A DNA stretch of 64,000 nt from Bacteroides reticulotermitis JCM 10512 (GCF_000517545.1 NZ_BAIV01000009.1:62001-126000), one strand, 5' to 3'. Positions 49,921 to 60,607 are shown, counted from the stretch's first letter. Notes: generated by a model not told the origin, from the letters alone. Numbers and translations: made by a program.

Positions 49921-51099
49921 ATGGAATCATTCTATCGCACACACGCCTATCTGGTGGAGCATACCAATGCCCCTGTTCGCCGTGATCTTATGGACGAGAT
50001 CAATTGGAACGACCGGCTCATCGGTATCAAAGGTACACGAGGCGTAGGTAAGACGACATTCCTCCTCCAATATGCCAAAGAAAAATTCGGCACGGACCGC
50101 TCTTGCTTATTCATCAACACAAATAACTTCTACTTTTCTGGACATAGCATCGTTGATTTCGCTGACGAATTCCAGAAGCGTGGCGGCAAAGTATTGCTGA
50201 TCGACCAGGTATTCAAGCATCCGGAATGGAGCAAGGAATTGCGCATGTGTTATGATCGCTTCCCCAATCTGAAAATCGTATTTTCGGGATCTTCCGTCAT
50301 GAGACTGAAAGAGGAGAATCTCGAGCTACGCAACATTGTTAAGAGTTACAACTTACGAGGTTTTTCGTTCCGTGAGTTCCTCAATTTACAATCCGGCATG
50401 AAGTTCCGGTCCTATACACTTGAGGAGATACTCGCCAACCACGAACAAATTGCCAAAGGGATACTGTCTAAAGTACGCCCATTGGATTATTTTCAGGATT
50501 ACTTGCATCATGGCTTCTACCCGTTTTTCCTCGAAAAGCGTAACTTCTCGGAGAATCTGCTCAAGACGATGAACATGATGGTGGAGGTAGACATTTTGCT
50601 CATCAAGCAAATCGAACTGAAATATCTTTCTAAGATTAAGAAACTATTATACCTACTGGCTGTCGACGGGCCGAAAGCTCCGAACGTCAGCCAATTGGCT
50701 AGCGATATACAAACATCCCGTGCCACGGTGATGAACTACATCAAGTATCTGGCAGATGCACGCCTGATCAATCTGGTCTATCCCCAAGGAGAGGAATTTC
50801 CGAAGAAGCCGACCAAGATTATGTTGCACAACTCCAACCTGATGTACTCCATCTATCCGGTGAAGGTAGAGGAGCAGGATGTACTCGAAACTTTTTTCGT
50901 CAACACGCTGTGGAAAGACCATAAAGTGTACAAGGGAGAGAAGAATTACTCTTTCCTTGTCGACGAGGTGCTACCGTTCAAAATCTGTTGCGAAGGTGCC
51001 AAAGTGAAGAACAATCCCCAGGTGACCTACGCATTGCAAAAGGCAGAAATAGGCCGTGGCAATCAGGTTCCACTTTGGCTGTTTGGCTTCTTATATTAA
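49921..51099 (+). CDS. AAA_14/DUF4143-type ATPase with altered Walker B
   Basis: This 392-residue cytoplasmic ATPase has Walker A in GIKGTRGVGKTTFLLQ (about residues 36-51), sensor-1 KIVFSGSSVMRL, and the C-terminal DUF4143 domain with a winged-helix stretch (NVSQLASDIQTSRATVMNYIKYL). The Walker B segment reads KVLLIDQVFKHPEW, where relatives normally have IDE. The catalytic glutamate is a glutamine here (codon CAG), which in AAA proteins usually permits binding but not hydrolysis of ATP. Such ATPases are abundant in Bacteroidetes and their roles are unclear. It lies 12 bases upstream of the DUF4870 gene. Confidence 0.83.
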   Translation: MESFYRTHAYLVEHTNAPVRRDLMDEINWNDRLIGIKGTRGVGKTTFLLQYAKEKFGTDRSCLFINTNNFYFSGHSIVDFADEFQKRGGKVLLIDQVFKHPEWSKELRMCYDRFPNLKIVFSGSSVMRLKEENLELRNIVKSYNLRGFSFREFLNLQSGMKFRSYTLEEILANHEQIAKGILSKVRPLDYFQDYLHHGFYPFFLEKRNFSENLLKTMNMMVEVDILLIKQIELKYLSKIKKLLYLLAVDGPKAPNVSQLASDIQTSRATVMNYIKYLADARLINLVYPQGEEFPKKPTKIMLHNSNLMYSIYPVKVEEQDVLETFFVNTLWKDHKVYKGEKNYSFLVDEVLPFKICCEGAKVKNNPQVTYALQKAEIGRGNQVPLWLFGFLY

Positions 51100-51111
51100 T
51101 AAAGTACTATT

Positions 51112-51619
51112 ATGGACTACAAGAAGTTAGATGAATTAAACACTACGCCAAGACGGTGCGTTGACCGATGAGGAGTTTGATCGCGAAAAGCAAAAGCTTT
51201 TCGAAGAAGATGCCTTGAACAGCAATCGTCCGGTAGAGGAACGTCCACTGGGCCTACAGGAAAGTTCGTATCTGGGACTTATGAGTTTCCTGATTATGGT
51301 TCCTTATGTAGGATGGATAATTCCGATTGTATTATGGGTACTAGGTAAAAACTCCTCGGAACAGATCGACAAACAAGGAAAGTATATTCTAAACTGGTAT
51401 ATCACCTGGTTTATATTCGGGGGCGTGTTTTTGCTAATAATGCTAGCTGGTTTTCCTTCGGCATTTTTTGGCGGGAATTTTATCGGCCCTCTATTCTGGA
51501 TAGCACCGATCGCTATCGCTTATGGCATATTGACTTTGGCCTTTCCCATTATCGGTGGGATCAAAGGACTCAATGGGCAAGTATGGAAGTATCCACTTTC
51601 CATCCCTTTTCTAAAATGA
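51112..51619 (+). CDS. SHOCT and DUF4870 membrane protein, frame broken near 51142
   Basis: The N-terminus MDYKKLDELN leads, after a frame break near 51142, into LRQDGALTDEEFDREKQKLF, a typical SHOCT motif. A Tic20-like DUF4870 domain with about three membrane segments follows (YLGLMSFLIMVPYVGWIIPIVLWVLG split over residues 45-75; YITWFIFGGVFLLIMLAG; IAPIAIAYGILTLAFPIIGG). The restored length is about 170 residues. Extending the A run by two bases or dropping one base both repair it. It follows the AAA ATPase by 12 bases and precedes nifJ by 28. The role is unknown. Confidence 0.72.
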
Positions 51620-51647
51620 TTTATTTACTTAAATAATTTTATTAGTT

Positions 51648-54600
51648 ATGACTAAACAGAAGAAATTCATCACTTGTGATGGTAACCAAGCCGCAGCGCA
51701 TATCTCGTATATGTTCTCAGAAGTTGCAGCTATCTACCCATCACGCCTTCTTCGACTATGGCTGAGTATGTAGACGAATGGGCTGCCGCTGGACGCAAAA
51801 ACATCTTCGGCGAAACAGTATTGGTACAGGAAATGCAATCTGAAGGCGGTGCTGCCGGTGCCCTTCACGGTTCTCTTCAGGCTGGTGCATTGACTACTAC
51901 TTATACGGCTTCCCAAGGGCTTCTTTTGATGATCCCTAACATGTATAAAATCGCGGGTGAATTCTTGCCTTGCGTATTCCATGTATCAGCTCGTACATTA
52001 GCTTCTCATGCACTGTGTATCTTCGGCGACCACCAAGACGTTATGTCGGCTCGTCAAACAGGATTCGCTATGCTGGCTGAAGGCTCTGTACAAGAAGTTA
52101 TGGACTTGTCGGGTGTGGCTCACTTAGCTACACTGAAATCTCGTGTACCGTTCGTTAACTTCTTCGACGGTTTCCGTACTTCTCACGAAATCCAAAAGAT
52201 CGAGCAACTGCAAAATGAAGATTTGGCTCCGCTGATCGACCAGGAAGCTTTGGCTGAATTCCGCAAACGCGCCTTGAGCCCATCAAGCCCGGTAGCTCGC
52301 GGTATGGCTGAAAACCCAGACCACTTCTTCCAACATCGTGAATCTTGCAACAACTACTACGATGCTGTTCCGGCTATCGTAGAAGAATATATGAACGAAA
52401 TCACCAAGCTAACCGGCCGTAAATATGGCTTGTTCGATTACTATGGTGCAGACGATGCAGAACGCGTAATTATCGCAATGGGTTCTGTAACAGAAGCTGC
52501 GCGCGAAGCTATCGACTACTTGGTGGCAAATGGTGAAAAAGTAGGTATGGTTGCTGTACACTTGTACCGTCCGTTCTCTGCTAAACACTTCCTGGCTGCT
52601 GTACCTAAGACTGCTAAATCAATTGCAGTACTTGACCGTACAAAAGAACCGGGTGCTACAGGCGAACCATTGTATCTGGATGTTAAAGACTGTTTCTACG
52701 GAACAGAGAACGCTCCGGTTATCGTGGGTGGTCGTTATGGACTGGGTTCAAAAGATACAACTCCGGCTCATATTCTTTCTGTATTCGAGAACTTGGCTAT
52801 GCCAATGCCGAAAAACCAATTCACAATCGGTATCGTAGACGACGTTACATTCACATCTCTACCACAAAGAGAAGAAATCGCTTTGGGCGGTGAAGGTATG
52901 TTCGAAGCTAAATTCTACGGATTGGGTGCTGACGGTACAGTAGGTGCTAACAAGAACTCTGTGAAGATTATCGGTGACAATACCGACAAACACTGTCAGG
53001 CTTACTTCTCTTATGACTCGAAGAAGTCAGGTGGTTTCACTTGTTCTCACTTGCGTTTCGGTGATACTCCGATCCGTTCTACTTATTTGGTAAACACACC
53101 AAACTTTGTAGCTTGTCACGTTCAGGCTTACCTACACATGTATGACGTAACTCGTGGTCTGCGTAAAAACGGATCTTTCTTGCTGAATACAATCTGGGAA
53201 GGCGAAGATCTGGCTAAGAATCTGCCTAACAAGGTGAAGAAATACTTCGCACAAAACAATATCTCCGTATATTATATCAACGCTACTCAGATTGCACAAG
53301 AAATTGGTTTGGGCAACCGTACCAACACTATTCTTCAATCTGCATTCTTCCGTATCACAGGTGTGATTCCGGTAGACCAGGCTGTTGAGCAGATGAAGAA
53401 ATTCATCGTTAAGTCATACGGTAACAAGGGTGAAGATATCGTAAACAAGAACTACGCAGCTGTTGACCGTGGTGGTGAATACAAGCAATTGTCTGTTGAT
53501 CCGGCTTGGGCTAATTTGGCTGACGATGCGAAAGTAGCAAACAATGATCCTGCATTCATCAACGAAGTAGTTCGTCCGATCAATGCACAAGATGGTGACT
53601 TGTTGCCGGTTTCTGCATTTAAGGGCATCGAAGACGGTACTTGGTATCAAGGTACTTCTAAATACGAAAAACGTGGTGTAGCTGCTTTCGTTCCTGAATG
53701 GAATCCTGATAACTGTATCCAGTGTAACAAATGTGCTTATGTTTGTCCGCACGCTTCTATCCGTCCGTTCGTACTTGACGCTGAAGAGCAAGCAAGCGCA
53801 AACTTCACACAGTTGAAAGCTGTTGGTAAAGCATTTGACGGCATGACATTCCGTATTCAGGTTGACGTTCTCGACTGTCTGGGTTGCGGTAACTGTGCTG
53901 ACATCTGTCCGGGTAATCCGAAGAAGGGTGGCAAGGCATTGACCATGAAGCATCTTGAAAGCCAATTGTCAGAAGTTCCTAACTGGGATTACTGTTCAGA
54001 TAAAGTGAAGAGCAAACAACACTTGGTAGATATCAAAGCAAACGTGAAGAACTCTCAGTTCGCCACTCCATTGTTCGAGTTCTCAGGAGCTTGCGCTGGT
54101 TGCGGTGAGACTCCATACGTGAAACTGATCACTCAGTTGTTCGGTGACCGTGAAATGGTTGCTAACGCTACCGGATGTTCTTCTATCTATTCAGGTTCGG
54201 TTCCTTCTACTCCGTATACAACAAACGACAAGGGTCAAGGTCCGGCTTGGGCTAACTCATTGTTCGAAGACTTCTGTGAATTCGGTTTGGGTATGGAACT
54301 GGCTAACGAAAAGATGCGCGAACGTCTCGTTAAACTGATGAACGAAGCTATCGCAGCTGATTGTCCGGCTGAATACAAAGAAGTATTCCAGGAATGGATC
54401 GAAAATATGTTCGATGCAGACAAGACAAAAGAATTGGCAGCGAAGATCATCCCGATGGTTGAAGCTTCTCAAGATAAATGTGACTATTGCAAACAAATCG
54501 CAGATCTGAAACAATACTTGGTAAAACGCAGTCAGTGGATTATCGGTGGTGACGGTGCTTCTTACGATATCGGTTACGGTGGCCTTGACCACGTTATCGC

Positions 54601-55201
54601 TTCCGGTAAGGACGTTAACATCATGGTTTTGGATACAGAAGTTTACTCCAATACAGGTGGACAGTCTTCTAAAGCTACTCCGGTAGGTGCTATTGCTAAG
54701 TTTGCCGCTTCAGGTAAACGCGTACGCAAGAAAGACCTTGGTTTGATGGCTACTACATACGGTTACGTATATGTTGCTCAGATCGCTATGGGTGCTGACC
54801 AAGCTCAGACACTGAAAGCAATCCGCGAAGCTGAAGCTTATCCCGGACCATCACTTATCATCGCTTACTCTCCATGTATCAACCATGGTTTGAAATCGGG
54901 TATGGGTAAGAGCCAGGAAGAAGAAGAAAAGGCTGTAGCATGTGGTTACTGGCACTTGTGGCGTTACAACCCAACGTTGGAAGCAGAAGGAAAGAATCCA
55001 TTCCTATTGGATAGCAAAGAACCTAACTGGGCTGATTTCCAAAACTTCCTGAAGGGTGAAGTACGTTACTCTTCTGTAATGAAACAGTATCCTGCTGAAG
55101 CTGCTGAACTGTTCAACGCTGCTGAAGAAAACGCTAGATGGCGTTACAACAGCTACAAGCGTTTGGCTAAAAGTAGCTGGGGATCTGAAATTGCTGAATA
55201 A
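51648..55201 (+). CDS. nifJ: Pyruvate:ferredoxin (flavodoxin) oxidoreductase, frame broken near 51739
   Basis: This enzyme oxidises pyruvate to acetyl-CoA and CO2 with reduction of ferredoxin or flavodoxin, central in anaerobic Bacteroides. It is a single chain of about 1184 residues: N-terminal TPP domain (SEVAAIYPITPSSTMAEYVD after repair by one C near 51739), and the 2[4Fe-4S] ferredoxin domain (CIQCNKCAYVCPHAS and CLGCGNCADICPGNP). The C-terminal TPP domain follows, with CAGCGETPYVKL and GDGASYDIGYGG plus VYSNTGGQSS. Codon use is strongly biased to the optimal set, as expected for an abundant protein. The flavodoxin at 5.6 kb is a possible acceptor. Confidence 0.96.
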
Positions 55202-55226
55202 GTAATTAGATACTCTATAAGATAGA

Positions 55227-55262
55227 AAAGGCTTGTCCCACAGTGGACAAGCCTTTTTTTGT
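55227..55262 (+). terminator. Terminator of nifJ
   Basis: AAAGGCTTGTCC (55227-55238) pairs with GGACAAGCCTTT (55245-55256) and runs into TTTTTTT. The rest of 55263-55438 holds nothing convincing. Confidence 0.92.
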
Positions 55263-55438
55263 ATGCTACAATATGATTGATGCGACAACCAGATATATGC
55301 AAGAAACTCCTGCGCATAAAGAGCAAGGCAGGTCCCGAAAGAACTGTGTTCTCAAAGAGATTACAGCAAGCGATGGCTCATGCAATAAGGCATCAAAGGA
55401 TAGAATCTCGATTCACGCCCCACATGAGGCAAAGAAAC

Positions 55439-55485
55439 GAGTCCTCATTTCCCCGGACAATACGCCTTCGAGGAAATGAGGACTC
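55439..55485 (-). terminator. Terminator of the betaine transport operon
   Basis: GAGTCCTCATTTCC (55439-55452) pairs perfectly with GGAAATGAGGACTC (55472-55485), 14 bp. On the minus strand it is followed by a T-rich stretch (GTTTCTTT). Confidence 0.75.
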
Positions 55486-55544
55486 TTCTAAACTAACTAA
55501 AAAATAATCTCTGTACGCCATGCCTAAACACAGCAAAGCAATTA

Positions 55545-56408
55545 TTATTCGGTCGCACTATCTTTTGGAATCCAGCTATCAACCAGTTCCTTATGTTCAT
55601 TCATCCACTGACGGGCAGCTTCTGTTTCGGAAGTCTGTGCATCTTCTATAGCTGTCATCAACGAACTGATATGCTCATCCGTCAGGTGCATATTTTTCAG
55701 AAGTTGTGCGGCAAAAGGATCTTGTTCGCTGAATCCCTTCCAAGCCACAGTGTGAATGGTTTCCACCGCTCCATAAATGGTCTTCGGATCTTGAAGTATC
55801 TTCAGTTTGAAACGGTCGAACATCCAATGGGGAGTCCATCCGGTTACAACAATCCATTCGTTCTTATCAATCGCTTTCTTTAAAGAAGCCGTCATGGCAG
55901 GTCCGCTGGAAGTCAGCAATTTGTAATCCAACTGATAGTCTTTGAGCGCCTGATCGGTTGCCTTCATAATACCGGCTCCCGCATCAATACCCACAATTTC
56001 GCCAGAGAAACGGTCTTTCTCCGCATTCAGTTCTTCGATCGAATTGATTGTAACATACTCAGGTACTACCAAACCGATGCGAGCATTATCATAGATATTG
56101 CCAATAACTTCGAGTTTGTCTCCGTATTCTTGCATATAGTCCGCCATAGTCACAGGCATCCAAACGTCCATAAAGACATCCGCTTTCTTACGCGAAAGCG
56201 AAGCAAATATAGGAGCTAAATCGGCATTCAATAACTTCACTTCATAACCTTGATCCTCAAAGATCACTTTGGCTAAGTTAGTCATCGCAATCCCTTCCGA
56301 CCAATTGGCATAAGCTATGCTAATCTTCTTTTTATTCTCACTACCTCCGCAAGCTGCTAACATAACAGTGGCAAGCAATAGTGCTGTAATCGTCTTTAAT
56401 TTTTTCAT
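55545..56408 (-). CDS. proX: Glycine betaine/proline ABC transporter, substrate-binding lipoprotein
   Basis: This 287-residue lipoprotein has the signal LLLATVMLAAC (Cys about residue 20) and an OpuAC-type binding domain (ISIAYANWSEGIAMTNLAK, GYEVKLLNADLAPIFASL, DVFMDVWMP, VTGWTPHWMFDRF). The Trp residues in ANWSEG, DVWMP and GWTPHWMF suit the aromatic cage that binds quaternary ammonium ligands. It is the last gene of the operon, 35 bases after the permease. Ligand identity (betaine, carnitine or choline) is inferred. Confidence 0.9.
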   Translation of the reverse strand: MKKLKTITALLLATVMLAACGGSENKKKISIAYANWSEGIAMTNLAKVIFEDQGYEVKLLNADLAPIFASLSRKKADVFMDVWMPVTMADYMQEYGDKLEVIGNIYDNARIGLVVPEYVTINSIEELNAEKDRFSGEIVGIDAGAGIMKATDQALKDYQLDYKLLTSSGPAMTASLKKAIDKNEWIVVTGWTPHWMFDRFKLKILQDPKTIYGAVETIHTVAWKGFSEQDPFAAQLLKNMHLTDEHISSLMTAIEDAQTSETEAARQWMNEHKELVDSWIPKDSATE

Positions 56409-56443
56409 CTGTATTTCCTTTCTTATTCTTATTATAATAACGC

Positions 56444-57274
56444 TTATTCGCGTCTATTCTTTTTATTCTGCGCCATCCCCTGCGTGATGCGGTCGAGCAC
56501 AATAGCCAGTACGACAACAGCGATACCACCCTCGAAACCGAGGCCGATCTTCATCTGCGTAATACCTTTCAGCACAACCTCTCCCAGCCCACCGGCAGAA
56601 ATCATGGCAGCAATTACCACCATAGAGAGAGACATCATAATGGTCTGGTTCACTCCCGTCAGAATGGTCGGCAAAGCCAAAGGCAGCTGAACCTTAAACA
56701 GCAATTGCGAGGGAGTAGCTCCAAAAGCGCGGGATGCTTCAATGACTTCTTTCGGTACTTGCTTGATACCCAATCCGGTAAGACGAACCACAGGCGGCAT
56801 CGCAAATATAATGGTGGCAAAGGCCCCCGGTACAGTTCCCAATCCGAAAAACAAGACTGCCGGTATCAGGTATACGAAAGCGGGCATCGTCTGCATAAAG
56901 TCTAACACAGGACGCATAATCTTGTCACATCGTTTGCTATTGGCAGTCCAGATACCGAGTGGAACACCCAGAATCAATGCCAGACAGGTGGAAGAAAGTA
57001 CCAACGCCAACGTCTGCATGGTCTCTTCCCAAAAACCCATTCCGTAGATCAACAACAAGCCCAAAAGGGTAAAAACCGAAGTCCCCTTTCCCGCCTTAAA
57101 CCAAGCCAATACTACCAGTACGGCAATTGTAATATAAAACGGTATTCCGAACAGTATGTGCTGGAATCCGTCAATAAAACCTCCAATCCCCGAGCTTAAA
57201 GCGTCGAAGAAAGAAGCAAAGTTTTCAGTCAGCCAGTTAATGGCTATCTCTATATATTGTCCGATATTTATCAT
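56444..57274 (-). CDS. proW: Glycine betaine/proline ABC transporter permease
   Basis: This 276-residue inner-membrane permease has about six helices and the ABC-permease EAA-type loop in VPKEVIEASRAFGATPSQLLFKVQLPLALPT (split over about 170-200). The N-terminus IEIAINWLTENFASFFDALSSGI is typical of ProW/OpuAB. It overlaps the ATPase gene by four bases. Confidence 0.92.
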   Translation of the reverse strand: MINIGQYIEIAINWLTENFASFFDALSSGIGGFIDGFQHILFGIPFYITIAVLVVLAWFKAGKGTSVFTLLGLLLIYGMGFWEETMQTLALVLSSTCLALILGVPLGIWTANSKRCDKIMRPVLDFMQTMPAFVYLIPAVLFFGLGTVPGAFATIIFAMPPVVRLTGLGIKQVPKEVIEASRAFGATPSQLLFKVQLPLALPTILTGVNQTIMMSLSMVVIAAMISAGGLGEVVLKGITQMKIGLGFEGGIAVVVLAIVLDRITQGMAQNKKNRRE

Positions 57275-58497
57275 AATTCTATTGCGTTTTGAATAATTTC
57301 GTTGATCTCTTCTTTATCTTTCCCCGTTACCTCAATGATCAGCGATGAAAGAGGAACAACTCCCTGAAATTCCCGCTCCGCATTCACTACCCAGATAGGT
57401 GAATTCGTTTTGGTCATCAACGGGAGAATATCTTCCAACACCGTTTCACTCAACACAGAGTGTACCTCTTCTCTGACTACGGTTTCGATGGAACGAACTT
57501 GTTCTTTCCGCAACCGCAACAAATCATTCAACCGGACTTCTCCCAGCAAGATATCATTCGAATCGACTACAGGAAGCACGGTCAGGTTACGCGCCCGCAT
57601 CTTACGGATCAGAACTTCCGGCCCTTCTTTCTTGATACGAGCTACAATCGGTTTATCAACCATCAACGATGAAGCGGTAATGATTTTACTACGATCAACA
57701 TGCTCGACGAAGCGCGCTACGTAATCATCGGCAGGCTCAGTCAGAATCTCTTCCGATGTACCAACCTGCACAATCACTCCATCTTTCATGATGGCAATGC
57801 GGTCGCCAAGTTTAATAGCCTCGCTCAAATCATGTGTGATGAAAACAATCGTTTTCTTCATCTTCGCTTGCAAAGCCAACAGTTCATCCTGCATTTGCAC
57901 CCGGATCAACGGGTCGAGTGCGGAGAAGGCCTCATCCATAAGCAATACTTCCGGGTTGTTTGCCAAAGCACGAGCCAGTCCGACACGCTGTTGCATACCA
58001 CCGGATAGTTCATTAACCATCTGGCTCTCATAGCCTTTAAGTCCGACCATCTGCATGCTTTCCATCGCCTTTCGCTCTCGTTCCTCCTTCTTCACACCCT
58101 GAAGTTCAAGGCCAAAAGCAATGTTATGGAGAACAGAACGGTGAGGCAAAAGCCCGAAACTCTGAAAAACCATAGCCAGTTCTTTACGTCGAATCTGCAA
58201 CAGTTCTTTATCAGATGCTTTGGAAATATCTCTTCCGTTTACAATCACTTCACCAACCGTGGGACGTACCAAGCGGTTTATGCAACGCAGCAAGGTCGAT
58301 TTTCCACTTCCCGACAACCCCATAATCACAAAGATCTCTCCTTCATTGATTTTGAGATTGGCATCTTTTACGGCAATGGTACAACCAGTTGCCTTTAATA
58401 TTTCACTTTTACTTTTACCATCCTTCAGCATCTTGAATGCTTTTTGCTTTTCGCTGCCAAAGATCAGGTACAAATCATTTATTTCTATTTTATTCAT
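57271..58497 (-). CDS. proV: Glycine betaine/proline ABC transporter ATPase with CBS domains
   Basis: This 408-residue ATPase has Walker [18 protein letters not shown]-loop VFQSFGLLPHRSV, signature LSGGMQQRVGLA, Walker B EVLLMDEAFSALDP and the H-loop THDLSEA. Two C-terminal CBS domains follow (about 280-405), the ProV/OpuAA layout in which CBS modules sense ionic strength. ATG 58497 (MNKIEINDLYLIFG) is taken over the GTG one codon upstream. It is second in the operon after the porin gene, 21 bases away. Confidence 0.94.
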   Translation of the reverse strand: MNKIEINDLYLIFGSEKQKAFKMLKDGKSKSEILKATGCTIAVKDANLKINEGEIFVIMGLSGSGKSTLLRCINRLVRPTVGEVIVNGRDISKASDKELLQIRRKELAMVFQSFGLLPHRSVLHNIAFGLELQGVKKEERERKAMESMQMVGLKGYESQMVNELSGGMQQRVGLARALANNPEVLLMDEAFSALDPLIRVQMQDELLALQAKMKKTIVFITHDLSEAIKLGDRIAIMKDGVIVQVGTSEEILTEPADDYVARFVEHVDRSKIITASSLMVDKPIVARIKKEGPEVLIRKMRARNLTVLPVVDSNDILLGEVRLNDLLRLRKEQVRSIETVVREEVHSVLSETVLEDILPLMTKTNSPIWVVNAEREFQGVVPLSSLIIEVTGKDKEEINEIIQNAIEL

Positions 58498-58518
58498 CAC
58501 TGAAGATTATTTATATGC

Positions 58519-59658
58519 TTAAAAATAATAGCCGATATTTATATTGAAGCGCACATTCCAATGATTGGAGGCGATGCCATCGGCAAAAGCATTGTCCCAG
58601 TCACTTCCCAGCCAAGAATGGTTTTTCCCCATAGCGTAATCCACATAGGTATATACAGAACCCATACTTAACATGCACCCTGTTACATTCTGATAGCTGT
58701 CATTAAATTCTTTGTCACGCTTGTCCATCATACTAAAGTCGTTGTAGAGACGTATTTCATCCAGTACTCCTTTATATATAGGGATGGTGTAAGATAGCGT
58801 AGCGGAATAGGTCGATGCCTTGGCGGCTATCTGATAAGGCGCTCCATAAGCGGCGACCGAAACAGTCCGTCGGTCCTCTCCTTCCAAGTTCTTCGGCCTC
58901 ATTTGATAATTGGTATATTGTGCCTTGAGGTTCCACCTGTTCACATCTAACATATAATGAAGCGCAAAGGCTGAGCGAGCGCCCATTTTCTCTGTATCCA
59001 GGTTATACAATCCGCCATACATGACCGAACCTCCGATTTGTTGTTTCCACTTTTTTCCCCAATGATAGATTACCTGCGCATTCCCTTGGTTGACCTCCTT
59101 ATTCCGTCCGGCAACATCATACGCGTAACGGTCGGGAGAGACCTCCGATTGATCGCCAAAATCCAATACATCGGCGTTTTTGAAAAAGGCAAAAGCCATT
59201 TCCCAGCCTCCTTTCCGATAGAGGTATTTAATTCCCATGTCGGAGTCGTCTTCCAATCCGAGGTAATAATTGATATTGAAAAAATAGCTATTGGAAGTAT
59301 AAGGCTGAATACCGAATGGAACCGGTGCCAAACCAAGCTGTAATTGATGCATATCATTAAATTGATATCCCACCCATCCGGATTTAAGCATTCCGCCACC
59401 GGAGGAAGATGCGTAAAAGCGATATTCGGCAGCTAAAGTGAGTTTTTTATATGCAGCGTCTACATTCAGACGAAAGACATCAAATCCAAAGTCGCCTCCC
59501 CGTTTCCGGTTGCTTGGTTTCCAATCCGAGTAATTATAGTTAAAACGAAGAGCTCCTCCTAATTTTAATTCCGGCTTATCTTGGGCTACAGCCGGCAATG
59601 CGAAACATATAGCCAATATGAAAAATAATGGCAACAGTAATCTTTCTTTATATCTCAT
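58519..59658 (-). CDS. Outer-membrane porin-like protein leading the betaine operon
   Basis: This 379-residue exported barrel has a signal peptide (LLLPLFFILAICFALPAVAQ) and many beta strands (LKLGGALRFNYNYSDW, LQLGLAPVPFGIQPY, MGIKYLYRKGGWEMAFAFF), ending NVRFNINIGYYF with an aromatic last residue. It resembles phosphate-selective-porin-type barrels of Bacteroidetes. As first gene of the same operon as the ABC transporter for betaine it is likely a dedicated outer-membrane route for the osmolyte; that function is inferred. ATG 59658 is preferred over 59676 because it starts the signal peptide cleanly. Confidence 0.8.
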   Translation of the reverse strand: MRYKERLLLPLFFILAICFALPAVAQDKPELKLGGALRFNYNYSDWKPSNRKRGGDFGFDVFRLNVDAAYKKLTLAAEYRFYASSSGGGMLKSGWVGYQFNDMHQLQLGLAPVPFGIQPYTSNSYFFNINYYLGLEDDSDMGIKYLYRKGGWEMAFAFFKNADVLDFGDQSEVSPDRYAYDVAGRNKEVNQGNAQVIYHWGKKWKQQIGGSVMYGGLYNLDTEKMGARSAFALHYMLDVNRWNLKAQYTNYQMRPKNLEGEDRRTVSVAAYGAPYQIAAKASTYSATLSYTIPIYKGVLDEIRLYNDFSMMDKRDKEFNDSYQNVTGCMLSMGSVYTYVDYAMGKNHSWLGSDWDNAFADGIASNHWNVRFNINIGYYF

Positions 59659-59835
59659 AAAGTTCTGATTTAACACGGAACATACACGCGATGTCCGATC
59701 GATGATTAATAATTAAGTAGTGGAACAGACTGAGCAGTTAAATGGATAGTATTCGATAAGTTTATCCTTTCAAAAGAACAGAGAAAAATGATATTTCTAT
59801 ATACGGAAAACAGTCCGTTCGCTTTTTTATCGGCG

Positions 59836-59867
59836 CAAAGATACGGAAAAACGAGAAAGTATGCAAA
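59836..59867 (-). promoter_or_regulatory. Promoter of the betaine transport operon
   Basis: On the minus strand TTTG (59867-59864), 20 bases and TATCTTTG (59843-59836) match both boxes. The leader is about 170 bases with a small CGGA/TCCG hairpin. The remaining 59868-60280 shows nothing I recognise. Confidence 0.7.
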
Positions 59868-60280
59868 TTTTATTCCGTTTCGGGGGACATTCCAACTGTT
59901 TGCTACCTAGTTAACGCAGCCATTTGTCTCCAAAAGCCTTGTTCTTCAAGTCGATGTTAATTCAGCGCTTTCTTTTGAGAAAAGAGTATACACTTCAGTT
60001 ATCCAAAGGGGAACAAAGTACTAGCCAACAAGAGCTTACAAGCCTAGAAACGGTTTCAGTTCCCGGCTAGCCTTCGGCCTCCAGATCCGAACCGATTTAC
60101 CTCATCCTCACCTACATTTGTCGACAGATAATAAAAAACAGGAAAAAATGTATTATTCTATTTAGAGATTGCATATTTCGGACTGGCGATGGTTCATAAC
60201 GCGACTATTCAAAAGTTCTCATTCTTAAATATCCAGCCCTTAATTATCTATCTTTTACAAGCGCAAAGCATCTCTATATT

Positions 60281-60607
60281 TCAGGTTTTCCACAAACACT
60301 TTTTCAGATCAACACAACCATTGCTTTTGAAAAGTATTCCTTCTTCAAGTAGCAGCTTTTTTTGTTCTTCCCAGCCAGGCACAAGCCGCCCGGAAGCGTT
60401 GACTATGCGATGACAGGGAACTGACAATCCAGGGGGTACTGCTTTCAAAGCACGTCCCACCAAACGCGAACATTGCGGCATACCAAGCAAAGCGGCAATA
60501 GCTCCATAGGTAGACACACAACCTCGGGGAACTGCCTGTACAATCTCATACACTTCCCGGCAAAAGGCTTCCGAGAAGCGTGCTTTATCTACTTTATAAT
60601 CTTTCAT
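60281..60607 (-). CDS. MGMT-domain protein (methylated-DNA repair type)
   Basis: This 108-residue stand-alone DNA-binding and active-site domain of O6-alkylguanine-DNA alkyltransferases has VPRGCVSTYGAIAALLG, RLVGRALKAVPPGLSVPCHRIVNASGRL and the helix end GWEEQKKLLLEEG. The alkyl-acceptor Cys is present in PCHRI; alkyltransferase-like proteins have Trp there. The Arg finger (SRLVGRAL) is also present. The N-terminal domain of Ogt/Ada is absent, as in other short Bacteroides MGMT proteins. It may be an active short alkyltransferase or a lesion-flagging protein. Confidence 0.85.
   Translation of the reverse strand: MKDYKVDKARFSEAFCREVYEIVQAVPRGCVSTYGAIAALLGMPQCSRLVGRALKAVPPGLSVPCHRIVNASGRLVPGWEEQKKLLLEEGILFKSNGCVDLKKCLWKT

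Noticed and set aside
53414..53965. 183-codon minus-strand frame inside nifJ
   Set aside because: It is antisense to the ferredoxin domain; open only because of the strong codon bias of nifJ.
55243..55507. Small plus-strand ORFs after the nifJ terminator
   Set aside because: They overlap each other and a terminator hairpin, lack a promoter and have no recognisable product.
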